The notes under the pieces are model-generated. The model ran no database searches. It was not told the origin of the DNA and was given only the letters and a program-made list of their open reading frames with translations. A DNA stretch of 62,359 bases from Sphingomonadaceae bacterium. Its GTDB lineage: Bacteria > Pseudomonadota > Alphaproteobacteria > Sphingomonadales > Sphingomonadaceae. Positions 37,738 to 46,745 of this stretch are shown here, piece after piece. Numbering within the stretch: the first letter of the stretch is position 1; each line of letters starts with the position of its first letter. The translations under genes and the position numbers were made by a program. The stretch covers positions 1 through 62,359 of the forward strand of contig CANJBY010000009.1 of NCBI GenBank assembly GCA_947472735.1. The letters run 5' to 3'.

Positions 37738-38964
37738 TCAGATCAGCAATTCGGCCGCCGGGCCCTGCCCTAGGAAGGCCGAGGGGCTGGCGCTGGCACC
37801 ATAGGCACCGGCGCAGAACACCGCGACCAGATCGCCCGCTTCGGCTCGCGGGAAGCCGCCTTTATCGGCCAGACGATCGAGTGGGGTGCACAGGCAGCCG
37901 ACTACGCTCGCCTCCTCTGCGACGGGTGCATCGAACCGACTGGCGATTGCCACGGGATAGTTGCGCCGGACCACGGTGCCGAAGTTGCCGGAAGCCGCAA
38001 GTTGGTGGTGGAGGCCGCCGTCGGTGATCAGGAATACCTCGCCGTGGCTTTCCTTGCGATCCACAATGCGGGTGAGATAAACTCCTGCTTCCCCAACCAG
38101 ATACCGCCCCAATTCAAGGCAGAACCGCGTTTGCGAGAGCTCCTCCGGCAAAGAGGTGAAAGCCTTGGCGAGCGCTTGCCCGATCCGGGTGACATCGATC
38201 GGCAGATCACCGGGAAAATAGGGAATGCCAAAGCCGCCGCCGAGGTTGAGGTGCGGCAGTGCGGCCCCGCTCTCGCGGGCCAGCTGCGCGGCCAGTGCGA
38301 GCGTCTGCGCCTGTGTCTCGATCACGGCACCGGCATCCAGCGCCTGACTGCCGGCGAAGATGTGGAAGCCTCTCCATTCCGCCCCAGCAGCGATCACTTC
38401 GCGGGCCAGCGCCGGGACGCGAGCGGCATCGACGCCAAAGGGCTTCGCGCCGCCCCCCATCTTCATGCCCGACCCCTTGAGGTCGAATTCCGGATTGACC
38501 CTTATTGCCAACCGGGGGGTCAAGCCGAGCCGGTCCGCAATCGCCAGCGCGCGGCTGGCCTCGCCCTCGGATTCAAGGTTGAGTGTGACCCCGGCCGCGA
38601 TCGCTGCCTCGATTTCAGCATCGCGTTTGCCGGGTCCGGCAAAGCTGACCCGCTGCGGCGCGATCCCGGCCGCCTGAACCATGGCCAGCTCGCCGCCAGA
38701 AGCAATGTCGAACCCGTCGACCAACTCAGCCAGCAAGGCAATGACCGGTCCGAACGGATTGGCTTTCACCGCATAGTGCAACGCCAGCTGCTCCGGCATC
38801 GCCGCCCGGAGCGAGGCGACCCGCGCCCGGATCAGCGCGGAAGAATAGACGAACAACGGGGTCGATCCGGCCTGCTCGACCAGTTCGGTCACCTTCGTGC
38901 CATCGACGGCGAGAACGCCGCCAAGCGCGGCATATCCAGCAGGGATCGGACCGAGCGGCTTCAT
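37738..38964 (-). CDS. PLP-dependent decarboxylase, exosortase-A system type
   Basis: This 408-residue fold-III decarboxylase resembles diaminopimelate/ornithine decarboxylases. The PLP Lys is in LHYAVKANPF, with FDIASGGELAMVQAAG, GGGFGIPYFPGDLP, LELGRYLVGEAGVYLTR and the other active-site segment FCAGAYGAS. Its substrate in XrtA loci is unknown; a modified amino acid for EPS or lipid decoration is a guess. It overlaps the acyl-CoA ligase by ATGA. A 173-base spacer separates it from the export gene. Confidence 0.9.
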   Translation of the reverse strand: MKPLGPIPAGYAALGGVLAVDGTKVTELVEQAGSTPLFVYSSALIRARVASLRAAMPEQLALHYAVKANPFGPVIALLAELVDGFDIASGGELAMVQAAGIAPQRVSFAGPGKRDAEIEAAIAAGVTLNLESEGEASRALAIADRLGLTPRLAIRVNPEFDLKGSGMKMGGGAKPFGVDAARVPALAREVIAAGAEWRGFHIFAGSQALDAGAVIETQAQTLALAAQLARESGAALPHLNLGGGFGIPYFPGDLPIDVTRIGQALAKAFTSLPEELSQTRFCLELGRYLVGEAGVYLTRIVDRKESHGEVFLITDGGLHHQLAASGNFGTVVRRNYPVAIASRFDAPVAEEASVVGCLCTPLDRLADKGGFPRAEAGDLVAVFCAGAYGASASPSAFLGQGPAAELLI

Positions 38965-40484
38965 GCCGTCAGCTCGGCGAGCAGACCGTTGCGGTCGATC
39001 TTGCCATTGGGCCCGGTGGGCATGGTCATGCGCCAGTGGATGACGCGCGGCTGCATGAAATTCGGCAAGTCTTTTTGCAGGATACGGGGCAATTCTATCT
39101 CGGCGTCGAGCGCGTCGGGGGCGGCCCGGACAATCAGGTGAACCGCCTGCCCCAGCCGCGGATCGGGCACGCCGAGTGCGATCGCTTCGGCTACCAGACC
39201 CGTTGCCAGCACGGCCTCCTCGATTTCCTGCGGGCTGATGCGGTTGCCCGCACTCTTGATCATCGCGTCGCGCCGGCCGACGAAATAGAGCAGACCGTCG
39301 CTGTCACGCCGCACCCGGTCGCCGGACCACACCGCCGTTCCGCCATAGCGCGAGGCGACGGGCGCGGGACGAAAGCGTTCGGCGGTGCGCACCGCATCCT
39401 GCCAGTACCCTTGCGCAACCAGCGGTCCGCAATGCACCAGCTCGCCCTCGACACCATCGGCGGCGACGGAGCCGGTCTCGTCGATCACCAGCACTTCGGC
39501 GTGGGGGATTTCCGTGCCCATCGAAGTCGGATGACTGTCGATCAGGGCCGGGTCAAGGAAGGTTGAGCGGAAGGCTTCGGTCAAACCGTACATCGCGTAA
39601 AGGCGCGCGGCGGGAAAGAGCCTGCGCAACCGCTGCACAAGGTCAGGCGTCAGCGCTCCGCCGCTGTTGGTCAACCTGCGCAGCGGTTCGACAGCCTCGT
39701 CCGGCCAGTCCAGCTCGGCAAGCTGGACCCATAGTGGCGGTACCGCTGCCAGCGTGGTCACGCCGTGCCGGGCGATCGCCTTCACAACATCACGCGGCGC
39801 GAGATAGTCCAGCGGGACTGCACTTGCTCCGGCGTACCAGTGCGAGAGCAGCTGGTTCTGGCCATAGTCAAACGATAGCGGCAGCACCGCCAGCGCCCGG
39901 TCATCCGAGGTCAGTTTCAGGTAGGACGCCACGCTCTGCGCCCCGAGCCAGAGATTGGCGTGGCTCAACATCACGCCCTTGGGCCGGCCTGTCGATCCAC
40001 TGGTGTAAAGGATCGCGGCGAGGTCATCGGGATCGGCGCTGGAAGGAGGCAGCTCGCCCGCGTCTGCCGCTTGCGCGAGCGCTGCATCCTCGGGCATCTG
40101 GAAACAGCCATCGGGCAAGTCGGCCGAAACCAGCGTGGCCAGCCGCGCAGGCGTGGCCAGCAGCAGCGCTGCACCGCTATCGGCCAGGATGTGGGCCACT
40201 TGCGCACGCTTGAGCAGCGGATTGATCGGCACGTAAATGAGGCCGGCCCGCGCTGCGGCGAGGGGCAACAGGCAAGTCAACTCACCCTTCGCCGCCCAGC
40301 TTGCCACTCTCGCTCCGGGCTCCGGAACCATGGCCCGCAGCCATCCAGCGAGCCGCGCGACACGCGATCTTAAGTCCTTCCAGCTAAGCGTCCCGTCGCG
40401 CAGTACCAGCGCGGGCGCATCATCCGCCCCGCGTAGCGCAAGGTGGTCGAGCGGCCGGATTTCGGTCTGGAGCTGCACGGACAC
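38961..40484 (-). CDS. Acyl-CoA ligase (AMP-forming), exosortase-A system type
   Basis: This 507-residue adenylate-forming enzyme has the P-loop motif AAILYTSGSTGRPKGVMLSH, the A5 motif MYGLTEAFRST, the A7-A8 region WSGDRVRRDSDGLLYFVGRRDAMIKSAGNRI split as motifs, and the A10 lysine in PTGPNGKIDR. It probably loads an acyl or aminoacyl group on the acyl carrier protein encoded nearby. The start is a GTG at 40484, divergent from the GNAT gene. Confidence 0.92.
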   Translation of the reverse strand: MSVQLQTEIRPLDHLALRGADDAPALVLRDGTLSWKDLRSRVARLAGWLRAMVPEPGARVASWAAKGELTCLLPLAAARAGLIYVPINPLLKRAQVAHILADSGAALLLATPARLATLVSADLPDGCFQMPEDAALAQAADAGELPPSSADPDDLAAILYTSGSTGRPKGVMLSHANLWLGAQSVASYLKLTSDDRALAVLPLSFDYGQNQLLSHWYAGASAVPLDYLAPRDVVKAIARHGVTTLAAVPPLWVQLAELDWPDEAVEPLRRLTNSGGALTPDLVQRLRRLFPAARLYAMYGLTEAFRSTFLDPALIDSHPTSMGTEIPHAEVLVIDETGSVAADGVEGELVHCGPLVAQGYWQDAVRTAERFRPAPVASRYGGTAVWSGDRVRRDSDGLLYFVGRRDAMIKSAGNRISPQEIEEAVLATGLVAEAIALGVPDPRLGQAVHLIVRAAPDALDAEIELPRILQKDLPNFMQPRVIHWRMTMPTGPNGKIDRNGLLAELTA

Positions 40485-40519
40485 GGGTTAACGGGGGCTT
40501 TCGCAAGGGTTTCAGCACG

Positions 40520-41536
40520 GTGATCGAGGTCGAGTATCACGATGATCTTAAAGAAGTGCAAGGCGACGCGGCGCTGGCCGCGCTGCTTGCCTCCCCCTGT
40601 GCAGCCGCGCCATTCGACCGGCTGGAGTGGTGGCGCCTGATCGCCGAGGAGTGCGGCCTCGCTCCCTTGATCGCGATCGCCCGGGCAGGCGACTGTCGGG
40701 CCGTGCTGCCGCTGACCCGCAACGGTCGCCGGGTCGAGGGGCTTGCGAACTGGTACAGCTTTCGCCTCAAGCCGCTCTGCAACCAGCCGGATCGCGCACC
40801 CGAATTGCTCGCCGCGCTCGCCTCCGATCTCGCTGGCGAAGCGCCTCGCATCTCACTGCGCGGTGTGCCCGATGAGCAGGGTGAGGCAAGCATGTTCGAA
40901 GCCGCCTTTCCCGGTGCCGGATGGGTGGTGATGCGCGAGAGCTGCGACACCAATCATTACCTGGAAACTGGGGGACGCAGCTTCGCCGAGTATCTCGCCA
41001 CCCGTCCGGGCCAACTGCGAACGACGCTGAAGCGGCGGCGAGGAAGGGTGGAAACCGTCGTAGAGACCAACTTCAGCGCCGAAAGCTGGGCGCTCTACGA
41101 AGGGGTTTACGCCCGCAGCTGGAAGCCAGCCGAAGGGTCCCCCGCATTTCTGCGTCGTTTTGCCGAGGCAGAGGGAGCGGCGGGGCGGCTGCGGCTGGGC
41201 ATTGCGCGGCTAGGCGGCGAAGCGATTGCTGCGCAGTTTTGGACGGTCGAAAACAATACCGCATTTATCCACAAGCTTGCCCACACGGACGACTCGCGTC
41301 CACTTTCGCCCGGCACGGTGCTCAGCGCCGCCTTGCTGGAGCATGTCATCGACCGGGACCGGGTTACTCTGGTCGATTTCGGCACCGGTGATGATGGCTA
41401 CAAGCGTGACTGGATGGAGCAGCAGCGGCCGCGCTATCAACTCGACCTGCTCCGGCCCTGCTGGCCCGGCAACTGGCCGGCAATCGGCAAGGGTATGGGC
41501 CGGCGCCTGCTTGCCCGCAGCGGCATGCCTCGCTAG
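40520..41536 (+). CDS. GNAT/FemAB-like acetyltransferase of the XrtA locus
   Basis: This 338-residue protein has the two-lobed FemAB/BioF2-like acyltransferase pattern: an N-terminal lobe with APFDRLEWWRLIAEECG, and a second lobe with YLATRPGQLRTTLKRRRGR, AIAAQFWTVENNTAFIHKLAHTDD in pieces and DFGTGDDGYKRDWM. The middle and last segments match XrtA-linked acetyltransferases. It starts at a GTG, 35 bases from the divergent ligase, and precedes the ACP gene. Its acceptor is unknown. Confidence 0.85.
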   Translation: MIEVEYHDDLKEVQGDAALAALLASPCAAAPFDRLEWWRLIAEECGLAPLIAIARAGDCRAVLPLTRNGRRVEGLANWYSFRLKPLCNQPDRAPELLAALASDLAGEAPRISLRGVPDEQGEASMFEAAFPGAGWVVMRESCDTNHYLETGGRSFAEYLATRPGQLRTTLKRRRGRVETVVETNFSAESWALYEGVYARSWKPAEGSPAFLRRFAEAEGAAGRLRLGIARLGGEAIAAQFWTVENNTAFIHKLAHTDDSRPLSPGTVLSAALLEHVIDRDRVTLVDFGTGDDGYKRDWMEQQRPRYQLDLLRPCWPGNWPAIGKGMGRRLLARSGMPR

Positions 41537-41578
41537 AGCGCGGCAACTCGCCGAACCGGCAGCCTTCCGAGGGGGGTA

Positions 41579-41842
41579 ATGACCAAGACCACCGACCAAT
41601 TGCTTCGCCGCATCCTAAGCGACGTGCTGGGGCTCAGACCGGGCCAGGCAGCGGAGTTTTCCGCGGCCACGGGCTTGTTCGGCCATCTGCCCGAGCTCGA
41701 TTCGATGGCGGTCGCCGGGTTGCTCACGGAAATGGAGGATCGCCTGCATATCGTCATCGAGGATGACGAGATCGACGGCGAACTGCTGGAAACCTACGGC
41801 AGCCTGCTCACTTTTGCCCAATCCAAACGCGGGCACCCGTGA
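41579..41842 (+). CDS. Acyl carrier protein of the XrtA locus
   Basis: This 87-residue carrier has a four-helix ACP pattern with the phosphopantetheine Ser42 in PELDSMAVAGLL, followed by the acidic helix EMEDRLHIVIEDDEIDGEL. It is probably loaded by the AMP-forming ligase and used by the acetyltransferase. The next gene starts within its stop (GTGA). Confidence 0.92.
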   Translation: MTKTTDQLLRRILSDVLGLRPGQAAEFSAATGLFGHLPELDSMAVAGLLTEMEDRLHIVIEDDEIDGELLETYGSLLTFAQSKRGHP

Positions 41843-42519
41843 CGCCGCTGTGCTGGCCCTGCCCATTGCCCGGCGGTGCCAGCGCAATGGAACTGGCGCT
41901 TGTCGCCGATCGCAACCGCAACAGCCGGCTGCTGATCGTCCCAGCCCTGTTCGACGAAGCGAACAAGCTGCGGCGGTTGACCGTGGAGGTGATGCGCCGG
42001 CTTGATGCTGCGGGGATTGACTGCTTCCTGCCCGATTTGCCGGGCAGCAATGAAAGCCTTGCCCCCCTCGAAGCGCAGTCGCTGGAGGTGTGGCGCAACG
42101 CGGTGGCGGCCGCAGCCGCGCATTTTCGCGCCACGCATGTGTTGACGGTCCGCGCCGGGGCCTTGCTCGCCCCGGACGGCCTGCCGGGCTGGCACTACGC
42201 CCCGGTCGGCGGTGCCAGCGTGCTGCGGCAACTGCTGCGCGCCCGAACGATTGCCGCGCGCGAAGCCGGGCGGGATGAGACAATACCGGACTTGATGGCG
42301 CTCGCGGTGAGCGAAGGGCTGGAACTCGGCGGCTATCGCCTGTCGGCTGCGTTGTTCGCGGCGTTGTCCGAAGCGGTGCCTGCAGCGGCCCCGGGTCCAT
42401 GCATCATCGATCAGGACATGCTTGATGGTCCGGGCCTGTGGTTGCGGGCGGAACCGGACGAGAGCCGGACGCAGGCCGATGCCTTGGCGGCAGCGGTTGC
42501 CCTAGGGATCACGGCTTGA
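41839..42519 (+). CDS. Hydrolase 2, exosortase-A system type
   Basis: This 226-residue alpha/beta-hydrolase-like protein has LLIVPALFDEANKLRRLTVEVMRRLDAAGIDCFLPDLPGSNES as its core, cut here into typical beta-alpha units. A canonical GxSxG nucleophile elbow is not obvious, so activity is uncertain. It starts with GTG overlapping the ACP stop and ends overlapping the start of hydrolase 1. This pair is a steady part of XrtA loci. Confidence 0.83.
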   Translation: MTPLCWPCPLPGGASAMELALVADRNRNSRLLIVPALFDEANKLRRLTVEVMRRLDAAGIDCFLPDLPGSNESLAPLEAQSLEVWRNAVAAAAAHFRATHVLTVRAGALLAPDGLPGWHYAPVGGASVLRQLLRARTIAAREAGRDETIPDLMALAVSEGLELGGYRLSAALFAALSEAVPAAAPGPCIIDQDMLDGPGLWLRAEPDESRTQADALAAAVALGITA

Positions 42520-43307
42520 CGCGGCGGGCGATCCAGTTCCCGTGCGAGGGTTCGCTGTTGGCTGGCACCATCGACGAAGCGCCCGGCGAGACCGGTCTGC
42601 TGATCGTTTCCGGCGGGAATGAAATTCGCGCCGGGGCCTGGGCCGGGCAAGCCCAGCTCGCCGCCCGGATCGCGGCGGCCGGCTACCCCGTGCTGCGCTT
42701 CGATCGGCGCGGGGTGGGTGACAGCGAGGGCGGCAACGCCGGGTTCCGCAGCAGCGGCCCTGACATCGCCGCCGCGCTCGCCGCCTTGCGTGCTGAAGCC
42801 CCGCAAGTGCGGCGGGTGGTCGCATTCGGAAATTGCGATGCCGCCAGCGCATTGATGCTTGTTGGCGGCGCAAGCTGCGATGCTCTGGTTCTGGCGAACC
42901 CCTGGACCTTCGACGGCGAAGCGGAGGCCCCGCCGCCGCAACTCATCCGCGATCACTACCGCCGCCGCCTCTCCGATCCGCGCGCGCTATTGCGCCTGCT
43001 GATGGGCAGGGTTTCGCTGCGGCAAGCACTCGCCAGTCTGCGCCAGGCCGCTGGCGGCGAGAAACAGGACGCTGCCGGACTGGCGCAAGAGATGGCCCAG
43101 GGGCTGGATGCCTTTCCCGGCGAGGTCCACTTCCTGCTGGCAGAGCGCGATCGTACCGCAAAGGCGTTCCTGGCCCGCTGGAACCGCCAGGATCCCCGCC
43201 TCCTGTATTGTCCTGCCGCTACCCACGGGTTTGTCGAAGCTGCCGCACGCGACTGGCTGACGCACCAGCTGCTTGAGGTTCTTGCGGCGGCGGATCGCGC
43301 TATTTGA
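42516..43307 (+). CDS. Hydrolase 1, exosortase-A system type
   Basis: This 263-residue alpha/beta hydrolase starts at a TTG overlapping the previous stop (TTGA). It has GLLIVSGGNEIRAGAW, LRFDRRGVGDSEG, and FGNCDAASALML, where Cys takes the place of the nucleophilic Ser (GNCDAA), as is known in this family. ATHGF supplies a late His. Its role in EPS assembly is unknown, perhaps acyl or ester transfer. Confidence 0.86.
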   Translation: MTRRAIQFPCEGSLLAGTIDEAPGETGLLIVSGGNEIRAGAWAGQAQLAARIAAAGYPVLRFDRRGVGDSEGGNAGFRSSGPDIAAALAALRAEAPQVRRVVAFGNCDAASALMLVGGASCDALVLANPWTFDGEAEAPPPQLIRDHYRRRLSDPRALLRLLMGRVSLRQALASLRQAAGGEKQDAAGLAQEMAQGLDAFPGEVHFLLAERDRTAKAFLARWNRQDPRLLYCPAATHGFVEAAARDWLTHQLLEVLAAADRAI

Positions 43308-43393
43308 CCGCAATCAATGCACGCGGTGCGAATACCCCCTTGCTAACGCGAATGGATCGCAATAGCCGGCGAACCACATCGACAGGGGATTTC

Positions 43394-44119
43394 ATGCGTC
43401 ATCTGCTAGTTACCAGCGCCTCGGCAGCGCTCGCCGTTGCCACTGCTTCACCGGCCTTCGCCGCGCCCGGATTGGGCAACGAAGTCGACGGCGCGACTGC
43501 CGAGAAAGGCGAATTCGAAGCCGAAAGCCGCTATGATACACTGACCGGCGGTCCTGACGACGGGGAAGACGTGATCCAGCTTGAAGGCATGTACGGGGTC
43601 AGCGACCGGCTGCGCCTCGGCGTCAATCTCGAGATCGAGCGCGAACCGGGCTTCCCGCGCAAGGCCGAGGATCTGGGGCTCGAGGCGATCTGGACGGTCG
43701 GGCGCGTTGGGGGGATCGACGTGGCGATCTACGGCGAATACGGCATCACCTTCGACGGTACCGACGCGGTCGAAACCAAGCTTATTCTGCAGCGCCGCAC
43801 CGGCCCCTGGGACCTGCGTTTCAACCTGATCGCCGAGAAGGAACTGGACAGTTCTGAGCCCGTCGAACTCGGCTATGCCGCCTCGGTAGATGCGGAAGTG
43901 GCGGACGAGCTCCGGATCGGCGTGCAGGCCTTTGGCGAGCTCGGCACCACGCGCGATTTCCTGCCACGGAGCGAGCATTTCTTCGGCCCCGTGATCAAGT
44001 ACGAAGTCGAAGGCCTTGGTCCGGAGCTGAAACTGGAAGCCGGCTATCTGTTTGCCCTGTCCAAGGCGAAGGATGATACCAACGGCCAGCTGCGCATCGG
44101 GCTCGAGCTCGAATTCTGA
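43394..44119 (+). CDS. Outer-membrane beta-barrel protein, unknown function
   Basis: This 241-residue protein has a signal peptide (MRHLLVTSASAALAVATAS, cut after FA) and alternating hydrophobic strands such as LRLGVNLEIE, VAIYGEYGITF and LEAGYLFALSK, ending LRIGLELEF with the outer-membrane terminal Phe. The start ATG at 43394 follows AGGGGATTT. It has 12 or so short strands, so a small pore or sensor is possible. It is not clearly part of the XrtA set. Confidence 0.8.
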   Translation: MRHLLVTSASAALAVATASPAFAAPGLGNEVDGATAEKGEFEAESRYDTLTGGPDDGEDVIQLEGMYGVSDRLRLGVNLEIEREPGFPRKAEDLGLEAIWTVGRVGGIDVAIYGEYGITFDGTDAVETKLILQRRTGPWDLRFNLIAEKELDSSEPVELGYAASVDAEVADELRIGVQAFGELGTTRDFLPRSEHFFGPVIKYEVEGLGPELKLEAGYLFALSKAKDDTNGQLRIGLELEF

Positions 44120-44162
44120 GCCGACGGTTGACGTGGCCGGGCAGGACCGCAATCGTGCAGGC

Positions 44163-45035
44163 ATGACCCTGCCCGGCCCCGCTTCCAACAGCTTCATCTC
44201 GCAACGCCTCCGGCTGCATTACGTCACTTGGGGTGATCCAGCCGCTCCGCCGCTGGTCCTGCTGCACGGTGGACGCGACCATTGCCGCAGTTGGGACTGG
44301 GTTGCGGCGGAACTGGCGCGCGACTGGTATGTCATCGCGCCGGACTTGCGCGGACACGGCGACAGCGCCTGGTCGCCCGATGGCGATTATTCGATGTTCG
44401 CCTACATCAGCGACTTCGCCCAGCTGGTGCATACGCTGGGATATGACCAGGTCACGATCATCGCCCATTCGCTCGGCGGCTCGATTACCTCGCGCTATGC
44501 CGGGCTCTATCCGGACAAGGTCCGCAAGCTGGTCAATATCGAGGGGCTCGGGCCTTCTCCCAAGATGCAGGCCGAACGCGATGCGGTGCCTTACGCAGAT
44601 CGGCTGCGAACCTGGATCGAAGGCCGCCGCAAGGCAGCCGGCCGGCTGCCCAAGCGCTATGCCTCCATCGAGGAATGCATCGAGCGGATGAAGGCGGCCA
44701 ATGCCTTTCTGACCGACGAACAGGTGCGCCATCTGACTGTCCACGGGGCGAGCCGCAATGAAGACGGCAGCTGGAGCTGGAAGTTCGACAACTACCTCCA
44801 CGTGTGGCCGCTGGCAGAAATCCCGCAAGCCGAAATCGAGGCGCTGTGGCACGCCATCGCCTGCCCGATGCTGCTGCTTTACGGCGCGGACAGCTGGGCT
44901 TCGAACCCCGAAAAGGACGGACGGCTAAGCCATTTCCGTAACGCGCGGGTGATCGAACACGAGAAAGCCGGTCACTGGCTGCATCATGACCAGTTCGATC
45001 GGTTCATAGCCGATGTGCGGGCGTTTCTGGACTGA
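44163..45035 (+). CDS. Alpha/beta hydrolase
   Basis: This 290-residue hydrolase has the oxyanion segment VLLHGGRDHCRSW, the nucleophile Ser103 in IIAHSLGGS, the acid in LLYGADSW and His in KAGHWLHHDQ. DLRGHGDSAW is also typical. This pattern resembles haloalkane dehalogenase/MhpC-like C-C or ester hydrolases, but the nucleophile is Ser, so an esterase or C-C hydrolase is likely. The ATG at 44163 follows the barrel gene by 43 bases. Confidence 0.9.
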   Translation: MTLPGPASNSFISQRLRLHYVTWGDPAAPPLVLLHGGRDHCRSWDWVAAELARDWYVIAPDLRGHGDSAWSPDGDYSMFAYISDFAQLVHTLGYDQVTIIAHSLGGSITSRYAGLYPDKVRKLVNIEGLGPSPKMQAERDAVPYADRLRTWIEGRRKAAGRLPKRYASIEECIERMKAANAFLTDEQVRHLTVHGASRNEDGSWSWKFDNYLHVWPLAEIPQAEIEALWHAIACPMLLLYGADSWASNPEKDGRLSHFRNARVIEHEKAGHWLHHDQFDRFIADVRAFLD

Positions 45036-45082
45036 TCCGGACGGCGCGGACGGACAACTGCCTGATCCGCGAAATGCCTCAG

Positions 45083-45307
45083 TCAGCTGTGGACGTGCTT
45101 CGGCGCGTAAAACAACGGCTTGCTGCAGCTGTCGCAGCACAAGTCCTCCGTCGGGATGGGGCGATCATCCGCCACCGCATTGTGCGCATCGCCGCCGCAG
45201 CAGGAACAATCGCTCGACAGCGCCGCATAGGCCTCGAGCATGGCATCGCTCCACGGCACGGCGCAGAAGGGACATGTCGCACGTCCGTCGGTTTCATGTT
45301 CGTGCAT
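45083..45307 (-). CDS. Small Cys-rich zinc-ribbon-like protein
   Basis: This 74-residue protein has Cys12 and Cys15 (CPFC), Cys34, 36 and 37 (CSCC) and Cys57, 58 and 61 (CCDSC), so it can bind one or two zinc ions. It ends in KPLFYAPKHVHS. Its ATG shares a base with the stop of the methyltransferase-like gene upstream, so the two are coupled and may act together. A TTG one codon earlier is possible. No family name is known to me. Confidence 0.65.
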   Translation of the reverse strand: MHEHETDGRATCPFCAVPWSDAMLEAYAALSSDCSCCGGDAHNAVADDRPIPTEDLCCDSCSKPLFYAPKHVHS

Positions 45308-46707
45308 CAAAGTCCCAATCCTGCCTTGCGCGAGACGATGTAAGCCTCGTTAGTGAACCACATGCCGCCATGCTGGCGCAACACGCGGCGGGTAGCGTCG
45401 AGATAGAGATCCTGGCTCATCGCCTCGGCCAATGGGGCATCTTCGACTTGTGCAACGTAGTTAGCGGCATTCCATGCTGCAAGGAGCGTCGAGCTGCCGA
45501 TTTCCGCACCGGGCGCGATTTCCGTCGCGAGGGTGCGGGTGTGATAACGGAACAGGGCGTCTTCGTCCTTGGTGCGGTGGAAAACGAAGTGTCCCGCCGC
45601 CCCGCCCAGCTCCGCCCGCACCGCATCCAGCAGCGCATCGCGATTGGTCACAAAGGGATTGGCATCGGGCCAAACCTCGCGGATCAGCTCCATTCCGGCA
45701 TCATGCCCGTGGGCATGGACGCCCATCAGTCGTCCATTTGGCCGCAGCGCCCGGACCACCGGGGCGACGATGCTGCCGGCCTTGAAGTCCAGCGGGGCGC
45801 GGGCGCGGTAAGGGTGCGAAAGCAGGATGAAATCAAAGTCCGCTCGGGCCAGGCCGCGCCGCGGGATGATCGAATCCAGCACGAACTTCTGGTCCTGGCG
45901 ATAGATCACCAGCACCGCGGGTGTCTTGGGCACCGGGTGCCCGGTTTCGGGGTTCACCTCGACCTGCCAGTCGAGATCGAGCATCGGCTGCAGTCCGGCG
46001 ATGGCTTCCTCGAATGCCCCCGCCGTGGTCCCCTCCAGCGCAACCTCGTGCCAGGCCATGGTGCTGGCACGGACCGGCGAGGAAGGCTTGAGCCAGGGTG
46101 CGTCGGGGTAATTGAGGTTGGTCACCACAAGCACGGTGGCCGGATGCTCCTGGAAGCGGTCCGGCATCTTCTCGAGCATCAGCCGGACGTTCTCCATGCT
46201 GATTTCCTTGGCCGCGACGTAGAACGGCAGCCAGGGGTGCCGGCGATGCGCGCCGCGCAGCAGCCGGGCCAGCGCCGTGCCGTCCCCCGCCCCGCCATCG
46301 AACAGACGGATCGCCGGCGGCTCGGGCTGAGTCAGGCTCAACTCCTCCAGCGCGCGATCGGCAATCATCTGCTTTTCCGACGTCGTGTTGACGAACATCA
46401 GGTATTTCTGGCGGTTGTCGTAGAAGCGGAAATTGTGCTCCGGCCCGCGCTGCTTGGGCAAACCGACGATGGCCGAGCGCAGAGTGCGCGCGGAAGGTCC
46501 GCCCAGCGAGGCGATATACTGGTGCACCCGGTTGACCGTCTGCAAGGTCACCCGCCCGCCCTGCTGCAAGCGGCTGACCAGCTTGCCATCGTTCACCGCC
46601 TGCCGCCCGAAGGTGGTCTGCGCGATCCCGAGCCGGCGACATGCCTCGTAGATCTGCGCCAGCAGCGCCTCGGCGTCGGTCATGTCCTCGTCAGGGGTGT
46701 CGCTCAT
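45307..46707 (-). CDS. SAM methyltransferase-like protein A with N-terminal HTH-like domain
   Basis: This 466-residue protein has an N-terminal domain (about 22-66, TTFGRQAVND..) that matches the small protein at 16475-16663, and a core from residue 92 (NFRFYDNRQKYLMFVN). Motif I of a class I methyltransferase is FDGGAGDGTALAR (136-148), followed by KEISMENVRLMLEKMPDRF. It shares this core with the 387-residue protein at 60078-61241. The C-terminus has GSSTLLAAWNAANYVAQ. Cofactor binding is likely, the substrate unknown. It is divergent from the hydrolase gene only by strand and is coupled to the Zn-ribbon gene. Confidence 0.8.
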   Translation of the reverse strand: MSDTPDEDMTDAEALLAQIYEACRRLGIAQTTFGRQAVNDGKLVSRLQQGGRVTLQTVNRVHQYIASLGGPSARTLRSAIVGLPKQRGPEHNFRFYDNRQKYLMFVNTTSEKQMIADRALEELSLTQPEPPAIRLFDGGAGDGTALARLLRGAHRRHPWLPFYVAAKEISMENVRLMLEKMPDRFQEHPATVLVVTNLNYPDAPWLKPSSPVRASTMAWHEVALEGTTAGAFEEAIAGLQPMLDLDWQVEVNPETGHPVPKTPAVLVIYRQDQKFVLDSIIPRRGLARADFDFILLSHPYRARAPLDFKAGSIVAPVVRALRPNGRLMGVHAHGHDAGMELIREVWPDANPFVTNRDALLDAVRAELGGAAGHFVFHRTKDEDALFRYHTRTLATEIAPGAEIGSSTLLAAWNAANYVAQVEDAPLAEAMSQDLYLDATRRVLRQHGGMWFTNEAYIVSRKAGLGL

Positions 46708-46745
46708 GCCTTTCTCCTACCGGCTGGGCGGAGCAAAGCCAACCG

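Noticed and set aside
45307..46707. Histidine methyltransferase EgtD
   Set aside because: A class I motif is present, but EgtD-specific residues and its second domain are not seen, and no EgtB gene is nearby.
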